Source: JAFARE01 sp963777285 | GTDB lineage: Bacteria > Chloroflexota > Dormibacteria > Aeolococcales > Aeolococcaceae | Direction: 5' to 3' | Length of the DNA stretch: 64,000 nucleotides | Assembly: GCA_963777285.1 (NCBI GenBank) | Contig: CAVZPR010000001.1 | Location: 744,001-808,000, forward strand | In this document: in pieces, positions 34,153 to 42,488 of the stretch | Numbering within the stretch: position 1 is the stretch's first letter | Layout: every line of letters starts with the position of its first letter | Program-made: the position numbers and the translations under genes | The notes under the pieces: model-generated | Databases searched by the model: none | What the model saw: only the letters and a program-made list of their open reading frames with translations | What the model was told of the DNA's origin: nothing

Positions 34153-34941
34153 ATGGCTCGAGCAGTGCCGACAACGATTCCAGTCCTGGTGACCGGGGCC
34201 TCGAGCGGCATCGGCCGCGAGTTCGCGCGCCGGTTTGCGGAGCGAGGTCACCCCGTCACGGTCGTGGCTCGCCGTGAGGAGCGGCTCGAGGAGCTGGCGG
34301 CCGAGCTGCGCGGCCGTCACCAGGTGGCAGCGGATGTGCTCGTGGCTGACCTGGAGACGGCGCGTGGGCGGCAGTCGGTGGCCCGGCTCCTGCGAGCGGG
34401 CGGCCCCTGGGTGCTGGTCAACAACGCGGGGTACGCCACGCGCGGCCGGCTGTCGGACCTCGAGGCGTCTCGCGAACGCGCCGAGGTGCAGCTCAACGTC
34501 GTCGCCATGCACGAGCTCACCCTCACCGTGCTGCCGGGGCTGCTCGAGGCCCGCGAAGGAGGCGTCATCAACGTCGCAAGCACCGCAGCCTTCCAGCCGC
34601 TGCCATACATGGCGACCTATGGCGCCACCAAGGCGTTCGTCCTCCACTTCACCGAGGCCCTCGCGGAGGAGCTGAGGGGCACCGGCGCCCGGGCCATGGC
34701 GTTGTGCCCCGGCCCGGTGCGCACCGAGTTCGCCGACGTGGCGGGGGTCAACGACTACATGGAGATGGCGCGGCCGATGAGCGCCCCCCGCTGTGTCTCC
34801 ATCGCGCTGCGCGCCTTCGACCGGGGTGCCGCGGTCGCCGTCCCGGGGGCGCTCAATGCGGCGCTGGCGCTGGGTCCGCGCCTCGCCCCGCGGGTGGCCG
34901 TGCGCAGGGTGACCTCCGCCATATTCCACCCGCGCGACTGA
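34153..34941 (+). CDS. Short-chain dehydrogenase/reductase (SDR)
   Basis: This is a classical SDR of about 262 aa. The cofactor motif is TGASSGIGREFA near residue 14, with basic residues after beta-2 (ARREER) suggesting NADP(H). NNAG appears as VNNAGYATRG; the catalytic tetrad is visible as Ser in NVASTAAF and YGATK (Tyr/Lys). The C-terminal PGPVRTEF loop is typical. Substrate unknown. It is divergent from nuoA across about 90 bp. Confidence 0.88.
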   Translation: MARAVPTTIPVLVTGASSGIGREFARRFAERGHPVTVVARREERLEELAAELRGRHQVAADVLVADLETARGRQSVARLLRAGGPWVLVNNAGYATRGRLSDLEASRERAEVQLNVVAMHELTLTVLPGLLEAREGGVINVASTAAFQPLPYMATYGATKAFVLHFTEALAEELRGTGARAMALCPGPVRTEFADVAGVNDYMEMARPMSAPRCVSIALRAFDRGAAVAVPGALNAALALGPRLAPRVAVRRVTSAIFHPRD

Positions 34942-35011
34942 GCCGCTCGTCAGATCACGCCCGGCGTTTCGCACAATCCGTGACCTGAGGCGGTCAGTGC
35001 GATTGAGAACT

Positions 35012-35017
35012 TTGACA
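35012..35017 (+). promoter_or_regulatory. Candidate -35 (TTGACA) for the GT2 gene
   Basis: This is a perfect TTGACA, but the best -10 at 16-17 bp spacing (AATAGC/ATAGCC) is weak and close to GTG 35044, which hints at a start further downstream. Confidence 0.3.
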
Positions 35018-35043
35018 AGACCCGGGGGTATGCAATAGCCTTC

Positions 35044-36720
35044 GTGCCAGACGGTTTCGGCATCGGGGCAGCGGGGGGTTCTGGGGGCAGGGATGGGATC
35101 GCAGTCGGCGATCCGCGCAATCCGCGTGACGTGCGCGGGCGGCGCGGCAACGGGGCGCGGCGCGTGGGGCTGAAGCGCGGCATCAGCGCAACCGAGCGCG
35201 CCGAGCGGCTGCGCCGGAGGGTGCCGGCGAGAGCGCGGCGGTCATTCGTCGTCCGCCGCATTCCAGCGCCGGCAAGCGGCGACCACGCGGTCGGCGCCGA
35301 CACCGAGCGCGTCCTCACCGGCCGTCAGAAGCTCTTCCTTCTCGTGGTGGTCGCGGGGATCGCTGCGTCTGCATACATCGCACCGTTGCCCACGGCGATC
35401 GTCGTCAACGTTCTGATCGTCGCCTTCTTCGCCGCGGCCAACCTCTTCAAGCTCTGGCTGATCCGCCGCTCGGTGCGCAACCCGGCCTCGCTGCAGGTCG
35501 GCCAAGCGGAGCTCGATGCCCTGTCCGACCGCGGCCTGCCCATCTACACGGTGCTCGTGCCGCTCTACCGCGAGGCCAAGATGGTGCCCCAGCTGGTCAC
35601 AGGCATCGCCCGGCTGAACTATCCGGCGGACAAGCTGGACGTCAAGATCCTGCTCGAGCAGGACGACGACGAGACACGGGATGCGCTCCTGGCCTTCAAG
35701 CCGCCGGGCAACTTCGAGGTCATCACGATTCCGGACGCCGGCCCCAAGGGCAAGCCGCGTGCCTGCAACGCGGGCCTGTCGCGCGCCCGCGGCGAGTACC
35801 TGGTCATCTACGACGCCGAGGACCGGCCCGAGCCCGACCAGCTGCGCAAGTGCGTGATCGCGTTCCGCAAGGCCTCGCCCGAGCTGGTCTGCATCCAGGC
35901 CAAGCTCAACTACTTCAACCGCCGCCAGAACGTGTTGACGCGCTGGTTCACGGCCGAGTACTCAGCATGGTTCGACCAGATGCTGCCGGGCCTGCAATCC
36001 CTGGACGTGGCCATCCCCCTGGGCGGCACCTCGAATCACTTCATCACGCGGCGCCTGCAGGCGCTTGGCGGCTGGAACGCCTTCAACGTCACGGAAGACG
36101 CCGATCTCGGCCTGCGCATCTTCGTGCGCGGCTGGAAGACGATGATCATCGCCTCGACGACGTACGAGGAGGCCAACAGCCGTCTGGGCAACTGGATCCG
36201 GCAGCGCAGCCGCTGGGTCAAGGGGTACGTGCAGACGTACCTCTTTCAGATGCGCCACCCCTGGAAGCTCTTCCGCACCATGGGCCCGCGCGCGTTCTTC
36301 TCCTTCCACCTGTTCTTCGGAGCCGGCACGCTCTGCCTGCTGATCAACCCGATCTACCTGGCGCTCACGGCGCTCTGGTTCACCACGCACCTGCAGACGA
36401 TCCAGCTGCTGTTTCCAGGGGTCGTGCTCTACGCGTGCACGGCCGGCTTCCTGCTGGGGAACGCGGCGTTCATGGTGGCGACGCTGAGCGGCTGCTACGA
36501 GCGGGATCACTACGACGACGTCAAGTGGGCGCTGCTCGCACCGGTGTACTGGCTGCTGATGTCCGTGGCGGCGTGGAAGGGCACGCTGCAGCTGCTGTAC
36601 AAGCCCTTCTACTGGGAGAAGACGCGGCACGGCTTCGCCACCCCGCCCGAACCGGCGGTGTCGCTGGGCGCCGGTGTCGCAGCGATACCAGAGCGCGAGG
36701 GGCTCGCCGTCCCGGCCTGA
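35044..36720 (+). CDS. Membrane glycosyltransferase family 2 protein
   Basis: The protein is about 558 aa. A basic N-terminus (1-95) is followed by two helices (about 100-140) and a GT2 catalytic domain with LVPLYREAKMV, EQDDDET, YDAEDRPEPDQL (DxD-like), EDADLGLRI and QRSRWVKGYVQ (QxxRW), and then four or more C-terminal helices. This layout belongs to processive cellulose/hyaluronan-synthase-like enzymes; the polysaccharide made is unknown. GTG 35044 is the outermost start; the first 40 residues are low complexity and later GTGs (35130, 35164) are possible. TTGACA at 35012-35017 is a candidate -35. Confidence 0.85.
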   Translation: MPDGFGIGAAGGSGGRDGIAVGDPRNPRDVRGRRGNGARRVGLKRGISATERAERLRRRVPARARRSFVVRRIPAPASGDHAVGADTERVLTGRQKLFLLVVVAGIAASAYIAPLPTAIVVNVLIVAFFAAANLFKLWLIRRSVRNPASLQVGQAELDALSDRGLPIYTVLVPLYREAKMVPQLVTGIARLNYPADKLDVKILLEQDDDETRDALLAFKPPGNFEVITIPDAGPKGKPRACNAGLSRARGEYLVIYDAEDRPEPDQLRKCVIAFRKASPELVCIQAKLNYFNRRQNVLTRWFTAEYSAWFDQMLPGLQSLDVAIPLGGTSNHFITRRLQALGGWNAFNVTEDADLGLRIFVRGWKTMIIASTTYEEANSRLGNWIRQRSRWVKGYVQTYLFQMRHPWKLFRTMGPRAFFSFHLFFGAGTLCLLINPIYLALTALWFTTHLQTIQLLFPGVVLYACTAGFLLGNAAFMVATLSGCYERDHYDDVKWALLAPVYWLLMSVAAWKGTLQLLYKPFYWEKTRHGFATPPEPAVSLGAGVAAIPEREGLAVPA

Positions 36721-36830
36721 CGCCTCGCCACTCCTCGCTTGGCGACCGTCACGCTCCGATCAAGTTCCTGATGGCTATGCTGCGTTGGCGGCAGGCCTGA
36801 TCCGGCCGCTGCGGGCCACCGAGCCGAACC

Positions 36831-36835
36831 AGGAG
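36831..36835 (+). promoter_or_regulatory. Shine-Dalgarno for the M1 aminopeptidase
   Basis: AGGAG lies 6 nt before TTG 36842, in the frame of the aminopeptidase, and decides this start over upstream in-frame codons. Confidence 0.55.
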
Positions 36836-36841
36836 CTGGAG

Positions 36842-39505
36842 TTGACCAAGGACGCAACCCTCGAAGCACCCGCGCCCCACGACAACCTGACCGCCGTGGA
36901 GGCAGCCGAGCGCGCCGCGCTGCTGTCCAACCTCGCGTACACGGTGTCGCTCGAGCTCAGCGACGACCCCAAGGCCGAGACGTTCGTCAGCGCCACCGAG
37001 GTGACCTTCGACGCGGCGCGCGACGGCGCGTCGACGTTCATCAACCTCGCGGCGCGATCGATCGACGACGTGGTGCTCAACGGAAAGCACCTCGCCCCCG
37101 CCGACGTCGCCTTCGACGGCAAGCGGCTGCGCCTCTCAGGGCTTCGGGCGGGCGCCAACCGCCTGGACGTGCGGGCGAAGTGCGAGTACCAGCACCTCGG
37201 CATCGGCTTGCACCGTCTCGCCGACCCGGTGGACGGGCGTGTGTACGTGTACACGCACTTCGAGCCGTTCGACGCGCATCGGGTGCTCGCGTGTTTCGAC
37301 CAACCCGACCTCAAGGCGACCGTGTCGATGACGGTGGCCGCGCCGCCCGCCTGGCGCGTGTGCGGCAACGGCAGGGTGATCGCCACCGAAAGCAGCGACG
37401 GCCTGACGGTGACGCGCTTCAACACGACGCCGCCGATCCCGCCGTACCTGATCGCCGTCGTCGCCGGGACGTACCACGTGCTGCAGAGCGAGCACCGCGG
37501 CGTGCCCATGGGCATCTGGGCACGCGAGTCGATGGCCAGCTGGATGGAAGAGCAGGCGGAGGACATCTTCGAGATCACGCGGCAGGGTCTCGACTTCTTC
37601 GCCGACTACTTCGGCTTCCCCTACCCCTTCGACGAGTACAACCAGCTGTTCGTGCCCGAATTCAACATGGGCGCGATGGAGAACCCCGGGTGCGTCACCT
37701 TCAACGAGTCGTACGTGTTCCGCGGCCGCCCCACCGACACGCAGGTCGCGCGCCTTGCCGAGACCATCCTCCACGAGATGGCGCACGTGCACGGATTCGG
37801 CGACGTGACGACGATGCGCTGGTGGGGCGACCTGTGGCTCAACGAGACCTTCGCCACGTACATGTCGATCCTCGCCATGGCGGAGGCGACGCGGTTCACC
37901 AACGCGTGGGCTGACTTCGCCAACACCGTCAAGTCGGTGGCGGCGCGCCAGGACCAGCTGGTCACGACGCATCGCATCGCCGACGAGGTGCCTGACACCG
38001 AGGCGGTGCGGCAGAACTTCGACGGCATCACGTACCACAAGGGCGCCGCCGTGATGCGCCAGCTGGTGGCCTGGGTGGGCGAGGACTCCTTCAAGCGCGG
38101 CGTGCAGGACTACTTCCGCCGCTACCGCTGGGGCAACGCCACCCTCGACGACTTCCTCGACTGCCTGCGGCGCTCGTCGGGACGGGACGTCGGCCGTTTC
38201 GCGCGCGAGTGGCTGCAGACCACGGGCATGAACATGCTGCGTCCGGAGTTCAGCATCGACGGAGGCCGCTACACGTCCTTCGCCGTGGAGCAGGTGGCTC
38301 GCGCAGAGCATCCGACGATGCGCTCGCACCGGATCGCGGTGGGGCTGTACGACGGCGGCCAGGACGGCACGCTGCGGCGGCGGCGGCAGGTCGCGACCGA
38401 CCTCAGCGGCCCTCGCACCGAGATCCGCGAGCTGGCCGGCGAGAAGGCCGCCGACATGGTGCTGGTGAACGACGACGACCTCACCTTCGCCAAGCTGCGC
38501 TTCGACGACCGCTCCGTGGCCACCCTGCTGGAGCGGCTGTCGGGCCTCGAGGACCCGCTGGCGCGCGCCCTCTGCTGGGCGGCGCTCTGGGACATGACCC
38601 GGGACGCCGAGGTGCCGGCTCGCCGGTTCGTGGAGCTGGTGGCGCGGCACGCCGCGGCCGAGACCGACGTGCTCATCGCGGAGCGGGTCCTGGGCCAGGC
38701 CGGGGCGGCGATCGAGCAGTTCGGCGACCCGGCCAACCGCGCGGCCGCGCGCAGCCGCCTGCACGCCGTGGCGCGGGAGCAGGTGGCGCGTCTGGAGCAC
38801 TCGCCCGACCTCCTCACCGCCTGGTTCAAGTGCATGGTGGCGACCGCGGTGCAGCCGGAAGAGCGAGCCCAGCTGATCGGGCTGCTCGACGGCGCGGAGC
38901 AGATCCCCGGCCTCGAGCTGCGCACCGACCTGCACTGGCTACTGCTCGGCCACGCGTCCAGCTACGGTCTGGCGGACGCCGACCGCATCAACGCAGAGAT
39001 CGACCGCGACCCCTCCGACATCGGGCGCCGCCGCGGCGCCGCCTGCCTCGCCGCGCGGCCGCTGCCCGAGGCGAAGGAAGAAGCCTGGCGGCGGATCATC
39101 GACCCCCGCTCCCCCATCCCCGAGGAGTGGGCCAAGGCGGTGGACCACGAGCCCTCGCTGGCGGCCATGACCGCGCTGATGGCCGGGTTCGTCGCCGCCT
39201 CGTCGGCGGCGGCGGGGTTCAACAACCGCCTCGACGACCCGGAGCTCCTGCGACCGTACGTCGCCCGCTACGTCGAGGCGCTGCCCGGCATCTGGGCGCA
39301 GCGCTCCATCGACGAGGCGGAGACCATGACCGAAGCGCTGTACCCCCGCCAGCTGGTCGACGCGGAGGTTGTCGCCGCGATCGACGGGGCGCTGCAGGAC
39401 ACACGGCTTCCGGGTCCGGCGCTGCGCATCCTGCGGGAGGGCCGCGACGGCAGCCTTCGCGCGCAACGCGCCCAGGCAGCCGATAGCGCCGCAGCCGAGG
39501 CCTAG
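36842..39505 (+). CDS. pepN: M1 family aminopeptidase (PepN-like)
   Basis: This is a zinc aminopeptidase of about 887 aa, the usual PepN length. The exopeptidase motif GAMENPG is at residues 277-281, HEMAH at 311-315 and the third zinc ligand in LWLNE at 335. The N-terminal beta domain starts with NLTAVEAAERAALL; the C-terminal half is the helical ERAP1-like domain. The spacer between HEMAH and Glu is 19 residues rather than the canonical 18, because VHGFGDVTT replaces the usual MWFGDLVT-type stretch. It has no signal peptide. TTG 36842 has AGGAG 6 nt upstream. Confidence 0.93.
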   Translation: MTKDATLEAPAPHDNLTAVEAAERAALLSNLAYTVSLELSDDPKAETFVSATEVTFDAARDGASTFINLAARSIDDVVLNGKHLAPADVAFDGKRLRLSGLRAGANRLDVRAKCEYQHLGIGLHRLADPVDGRVYVYTHFEPFDAHRVLACFDQPDLKATVSMTVAAPPAWRVCGNGRVIATESSDGLTVTRFNTTPPIPPYLIAVVAGTYHVLQSEHRGVPMGIWARESMASWMEEQAEDIFEITRQGLDFFADYFGFPYPFDEYNQLFVPEFNMGAMENPGCVTFNESYVFRGRPTDTQVARLAETILHEMAHVHGFGDVTTMRWWGDLWLNETFATYMSILAMAEATRFTNAWADFANTVKSVAARQDQLVTTHRIADEVPDTEAVRQNFDGITYHKGAAVMRQLVAWVGEDSFKRGVQDYFRRYRWGNATLDDFLDCLRRSSGRDVGRFAREWLQTTGMNMLRPEFSIDGGRYTSFAVEQVARAEHPTMRSHRIAVGLYDGGQDGTLRRRRQVATDLSGPRTEIRELAGEKAADMVLVNDDDLTFAKLRFDDRSVATLLERLSGLEDPLARALCWAALWDMTRDAEVPARRFVELVARHAAAETDVLIAERVLGQAGAAIEQFGDPANRAAARSRLHAVAREQVARLEHSPDLLTAWFKCMVATAVQPEERAQLIGLLDGAEQIPGLELRTDLHWLLLGHASSYGLADADRINAEIDRDPSDIGRRRGAACLAARPLPEAKEEAWRRIIDPRSPIPEEWAKAVDHEPSLAAMTALMAGFVAASSAAAGFNNRLDDPELLRPYVARYVEALPGIWAQRSIDEAETMTEALYPRQLVDAEVVAAIDGALQDTRLPGPALRILREGRDGSLRAQRAQAADSAAAEA

Positions 39506-39521
39506 CCCCAGCCGGGCAGGG

Positions 39522-40817
39522 TCACCCCGCCCGGAGCAGCTCCACCTCGTCGTCCGGGTAGCCGCATGGCGTGTCCGCCGGGGCGCGCGGTGCGGTCACC
39601 CGGTCGTAGATCGCGGAGACGCGGTCCACGGCGCGGCTCCAGGTGAACCGCGCGGCGCGCCGTCTCGCCTCCTCCCCCATCGCGGCGCGCATGCCGTCGT
39701 CGTTCAGCACCGCGGCGATGGTCTCCGCCCAGCGCCCGGTGTCGCGGCCTTCGACCAGGAACCCGGTCACGCCGTCCTGCACCACCTCGGTGAGCCCGCC
39801 CACCGCGGCGGCGACCACCGGCGTGCCCAGCGCCTGCGCCTCGAGGGCCACCAGGCCGAAGCTCTCGGTGCGCGAGGGCACGACGCAGACGTCGGCGATG
39901 GCGTAGTAGTCGGCGAGCCGGTCGTGCGACACGGCTCCGAGGAAGCGGACGCGCCCGTCCAGCGGGCTCTCCTCGGCGCGGCGCTGCAGCCGGGCCCGCT
40001 CGCCGCCGCCGCCGGCACCGTCGCCGCTGTCCTCGCCGGCGACCAGCAGCTGCACGTCCGCGTACTCGGGGCGTGCCGCCAGCCGGGCCAGCGCGTCGAG
40101 CAGCGTGTCGGCGCCCTTCAGCGGCTCCAGGCGGCCGGCAAAGAACACGACGCGGCTTCCGTCCAGGCCCATGTCCCGGCGCAGCGCAGCCGTGTCGCGC
40201 GGCTGAAAGAGGCGCAGGTCCACGCCAGGCTGAGCCACGCAGATCCGCTCGCGCGTCGCGCGGTACAGGCGGATGAGGTCTTTCGCCTCCGAGACGCTGG
40301 CCGCGACCAGCCGGTCGGCGCCGTCTACCAACGCCTGCTCCGCCAGCGCGCGGTCCGCGTCCAGGGGAAGCCCGGCGCGGGCTTTGGTGCGCGCCAGGGT
40401 GTGGAAGCTCTGCACCCAGGGGACGTCCCATGCGTCGCGGAGCGTCCGGGCCACGAGCCCGCCGAACCAGTAGTGGGCGTGGACGGCCCGGTACGACCGG
40501 CCCTCGGAAGCCGCATGGCCCCGCAGCGTCGCCGCGAAGGCGCCGCAGAGGGCGGGCACCTCTGCCTTGGGAAGGGGCGAAGGGGGGCCAACCGGCAGCC
40601 GTACCAGCCGACTGCCCGGGGCGATCAGCTCTTCGGCCGGCGCGCGGGGATCGTCGCGACGCACGAACACGTCGGTGGGGATGCCGCGCTCCGACAGGCC
40701 CTCGCACACACGGCGGATGGCCAGGTTCATGCCGCCGTTCTCGCCGCGCCCCAACTCGGACAGCGGCGAGGCGTGTACCGAGATGACGGCCACCGCCTGC
40801 CGGCCGGGCTCCCTCAT
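39522..40817 (-). CDS. MshA-like family 4 glycosyltransferase
   Basis: This is a GT-B glycosyltransferase of about 431 aa. The N-terminal HASPLSELGRGENGGMN and VHAHYWFGG match MshA (D-inositol-3-phosphate glycosyltransferase) and sucrose-phosphate-synthase-like enzymes. The donor-binding domain has FAGRLEPLKGADTLL, PSRTESFGLVALEAQALGTPVVA and a final GRDTGRWA. If it is MshA, it begins mycothiol synthesis; no other msh gene is in view, so the acceptor is uncertain. TACACT lies 8 nt before the ATG. Confidence 0.82.
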   Translation of the reverse strand: MREPGRQAVAVISVHASPLSELGRGENGGMNLAIRRVCEGLSERGIPTDVFVRRDDPRAPAEELIAPGSRLVRLPVGPPSPLPKAEVPALCGAFAATLRGHAASEGRSYRAVHAHYWFGGLVARTLRDAWDVPWVQSFHTLARTKARAGLPLDADRALAEQALVDGADRLVAASVSEAKDLIRLYRATRERICVAQPGVDLRLFQPRDTAALRRDMGLDGSRVVFFAGRLEPLKGADTLLDALARLAARPEYADVQLLVAGEDSGDGAGGGGERARLQRRAEESPLDGRVRFLGAVSHDRLADYYAIADVCVVPSRTESFGLVALEAQALGTPVVAAAVGGLTEVVQDGVTGFLVEGRDTGRWAETIAAVLNDDGMRAAMGEEARRRAARFTWSRAVDRVSAIYDRVTAPRAPADTPCGYPDDEVELLRAG

Positions 40818-40825
40818 ACGGAATC

Positions 40826-40831
40826 AGTGTA
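40826..40831 (-). promoter_or_regulatory. -10-like TACACT before the MshA-like gene
   Basis: The complement TACACT ends 8 nt before ATG 40817, a spacing that predicts a leaderless or very short 5' end. Confidence 0.4.
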
Positions 40832-40891
40832 CGCAGCCGGCCGCCGGGCTAATCCCGCGGCGCTGCTGGTACCTTGATCGCGGCGGCACAT

Positions 40892-40896
40892 GGAGG
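40892..40896 (+). promoter_or_regulatory. Shine-Dalgarno deciding the start at 40905
   Basis: GGAGG lies 8 nt before ATG 40905. It overlaps the alternative ATG 40890, which is therefore less likely. Confidence 0.55.
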
Positions 40897-40904
40897 CTCC
40901 ACTC

Positions 40905-41723
40905 ATGGCACAGACCGCGGCCACCGCGACGACCAATGGCCGGAAGGGCGACGCCGCGACGGCCCCGGGGCGCGTCGAGACGATGCGGTATGGCAACTTC
41001 CGCTCCATCATCACCGGCAAGGACCCCTCCTGGGAGATCGGCGGGTTCAAGCTCCCCGACGGCACCGAGTGGAACTACCGCGAGCCCAACGCCACCGTGA
41101 TCGTCGAGGGCGAGAAGCTCCGCGTCCGGGCCAACCCGCTGAGCCGGTCGCACGACCGCATCCAGGTGCTCGACAACGCCAAGCACATGTACTACTCGCT
41201 GGCGCGTTTCGAGCCGCCCGACGACGGCGAGATCGCCGTCGAGCTGACGATCGCCGCGCGGCGCCACAACGGTCGCGACGGCGATCTCTACGACGGCATG
41301 GCCACGGTCAACCTGCTCGACTTCAACACCGGAGCCGCCATCGACTTTTTTGTCACCAATGACAAGATCGCGACCGTCTACGGGCGCGTTCTGTTCCCCG
41401 GCGTCGCCGCGGACACACCCGCGGACCTCAACCGCCCCACCTATTTCTGCATCTTCAACGAGGTCGACGTGCCCACCAAGCCGGGTCAGCCGCACCTCTA
41501 TCGCATCGTGTACGACAAGGCCAACGACGACCTGCGGTGGTTCATCGACGGAGAGCTCGTCGACCACCACGACAACGTGCCGATGAAGATCGAGTCCTTC
41601 CTGGTGGCGCTGGGCCTCATGACCGAGAAGCCGATCGACGAGGACCGCAGCGTCTCCGTGCACGGCCAGGGGCTCACCGGGGAGTGGAGCCCGATCACCA
41701 TCACCACGACGCACCGCAGCTGA
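40905..41723 (+). CDS. DUF6081-like protein of unknown function
   Basis: The protein is about 272 aa, soluble and acidic, with no signal peptide. Regularly spaced aromatic and Gly/Asp residues (WEIGGFKLPDG, MYYSLARFEPPDDGE, TYFCIFNEVD, LRWFIDGELVDHH) suggest a beta-sandwich, lectin-like fold. I recall similar proteins as DUF6081 but cannot verify it. The N-terminal 30 residues are low complexity. The downstream GNAT gene overlaps its stop by CTGA. No reaction can be assigned. Confidence 0.65.
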   Translation: MAQTAATATTNGRKGDAATAPGRVETMRYGNFRSIITGKDPSWEIGGFKLPDGTEWNYREPNATVIVEGEKLRVRANPLSRSHDRIQVLDNAKHMYYSLARFEPPDDGEIAVELTIAARRHNGRDGDLYDGMATVNLLDFNTGAAIDFFVTNDKIATVYGRVLFPGVAADTPADLNRPTYFCIFNEVDVPTKPGQPHLYRIVYDKANDDLRWFIDGELVDHHDNVPMKIESFLVALGLMTEKPIDEDRSVSVHGQGLTGEWSPITITTTHRS

Positions 41724-42247
41724 CGGCAACCGTCCGCGACGCTACGCCGGACGACGTCCCTGCCCTCGCTGCGCTGCACCTGTCCAGCTGGCGCAGCGCG
41801 TACAGCGGCATCGTGCCGCAGGCATGGCTGTCCGCCGTGACGCTGGAGAGCCGGCTGGAGCGATGGGAGCAGGCGCTGCGTGCGCCCGCCTCGGAGCGGC
41901 AGACGATCGTGGCCGACGCCGGCGGCACCATCACCGGGCTGTGCGAGCTCGGCGTGGCGCGCGACGACGATGTCGCATCCGGCTGCGGAGAGATCATCGC
42001 CCTGCACGTGCGACCCGAATCGCGCGGGCGCGGTGTCGGCACGCTGTTGCTCGACGCGGCGATCAGCCGGCTGCACCACATGGGACGCACACACGCGGTG
42101 CTGTGGGTGATTCGCGACAACGCTGACGCCTGCCGCTTCTACGAAGCCCGGGGGTGGCACCGGGACGGCGCCGAACGGGTGGAGCACCGCGGCGACGCAT
42201 CCATCCCAGAGGTGCGCTACCGCATAATCGCGGGCACAACTGCATAG
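41720..42247 (+). CDS. GNAT family N-acetyltransferase
   Basis: The protein is about 175 aa. Motif A for acetyl-CoA binding is IALHVRPESRGRGVGTLLL; motif B is DACRFYEARGWHRDG. The N-terminus LTATVRDATPDDVPALAALH matches the normal GNAT beginning, and the only codon in the right place is CTG at 41720, overlapping the previous TGA as CTGA; no ATG, GTG or TTG is near. Substrate unknown. The cobalamin riboswitch begins right after its stop, so the two transcripts are probably separate. Confidence 0.85.
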   Translation: MTATVRDATPDDVPALAALHLSSWRSAYSGIVPQAWLSAVTLESRLERWEQALRAPASERQTIVADAGGTITGLCELGVARDDDVASGCGEIIALHVRPESRGRGVGTLLLDAAISRLHHMGRTHAVLWVIRDNADACRFYEARGWHRDGAERVEHRGDASIPEVRYRIIAGTTA

Positions 42248-42430
42248 CGTCACGGGTGATGGGAAGCCGGTGGGAATCCGGCGCTGTCGCGCAACTGTGA
42301 GCGGGGAACCGGCGGCCAGCGGCCACCTCGGAGCAATCCGGGGGAAGGCGGCCGGCCGGTGATGATCCGCGAGCCAGGAGACCGACCCGTGGGGCGCCCT
42401 CTCCACCCCCGCGCGAGACGGGAGGTCGGC
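42248..42430 (+). ncRNA. Cobalamin riboswitch (B12 element)
   Basis: Conserved core elements appear in order: GGGAAxxxGGTGGGAATCC (42261-42279), GCTGTCGCGCAACTGT (from 42283), and the B12 box AGCCAGGAGACC (42373-42384). Immediately after, GGTCGG (42424-42429) is complementary to CCGACC (42383-42388) at the end of the B12 box, a possible regulatory pairing. It lies in the leader of the transport cluster at 42489-47182; binding of adenosylcobalamin would be expected to repress it. Confidence 0.92.
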
Positions 42431-42476
42431 CTCATGCGGCGAGGACCCTCCGGCGAGGTGGATCGGCGAGCCGCGT

Positions 42477-42482
42477 GAGGAG
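42477..42482 (+). promoter_or_regulatory. Shine-Dalgarno of the first cobalamin-cluster gene
   Basis: GAGGAG lies 6 nt before ATG 42489. Confidence 0.55.
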
Positions 42483-42488
42483 CGTGGG

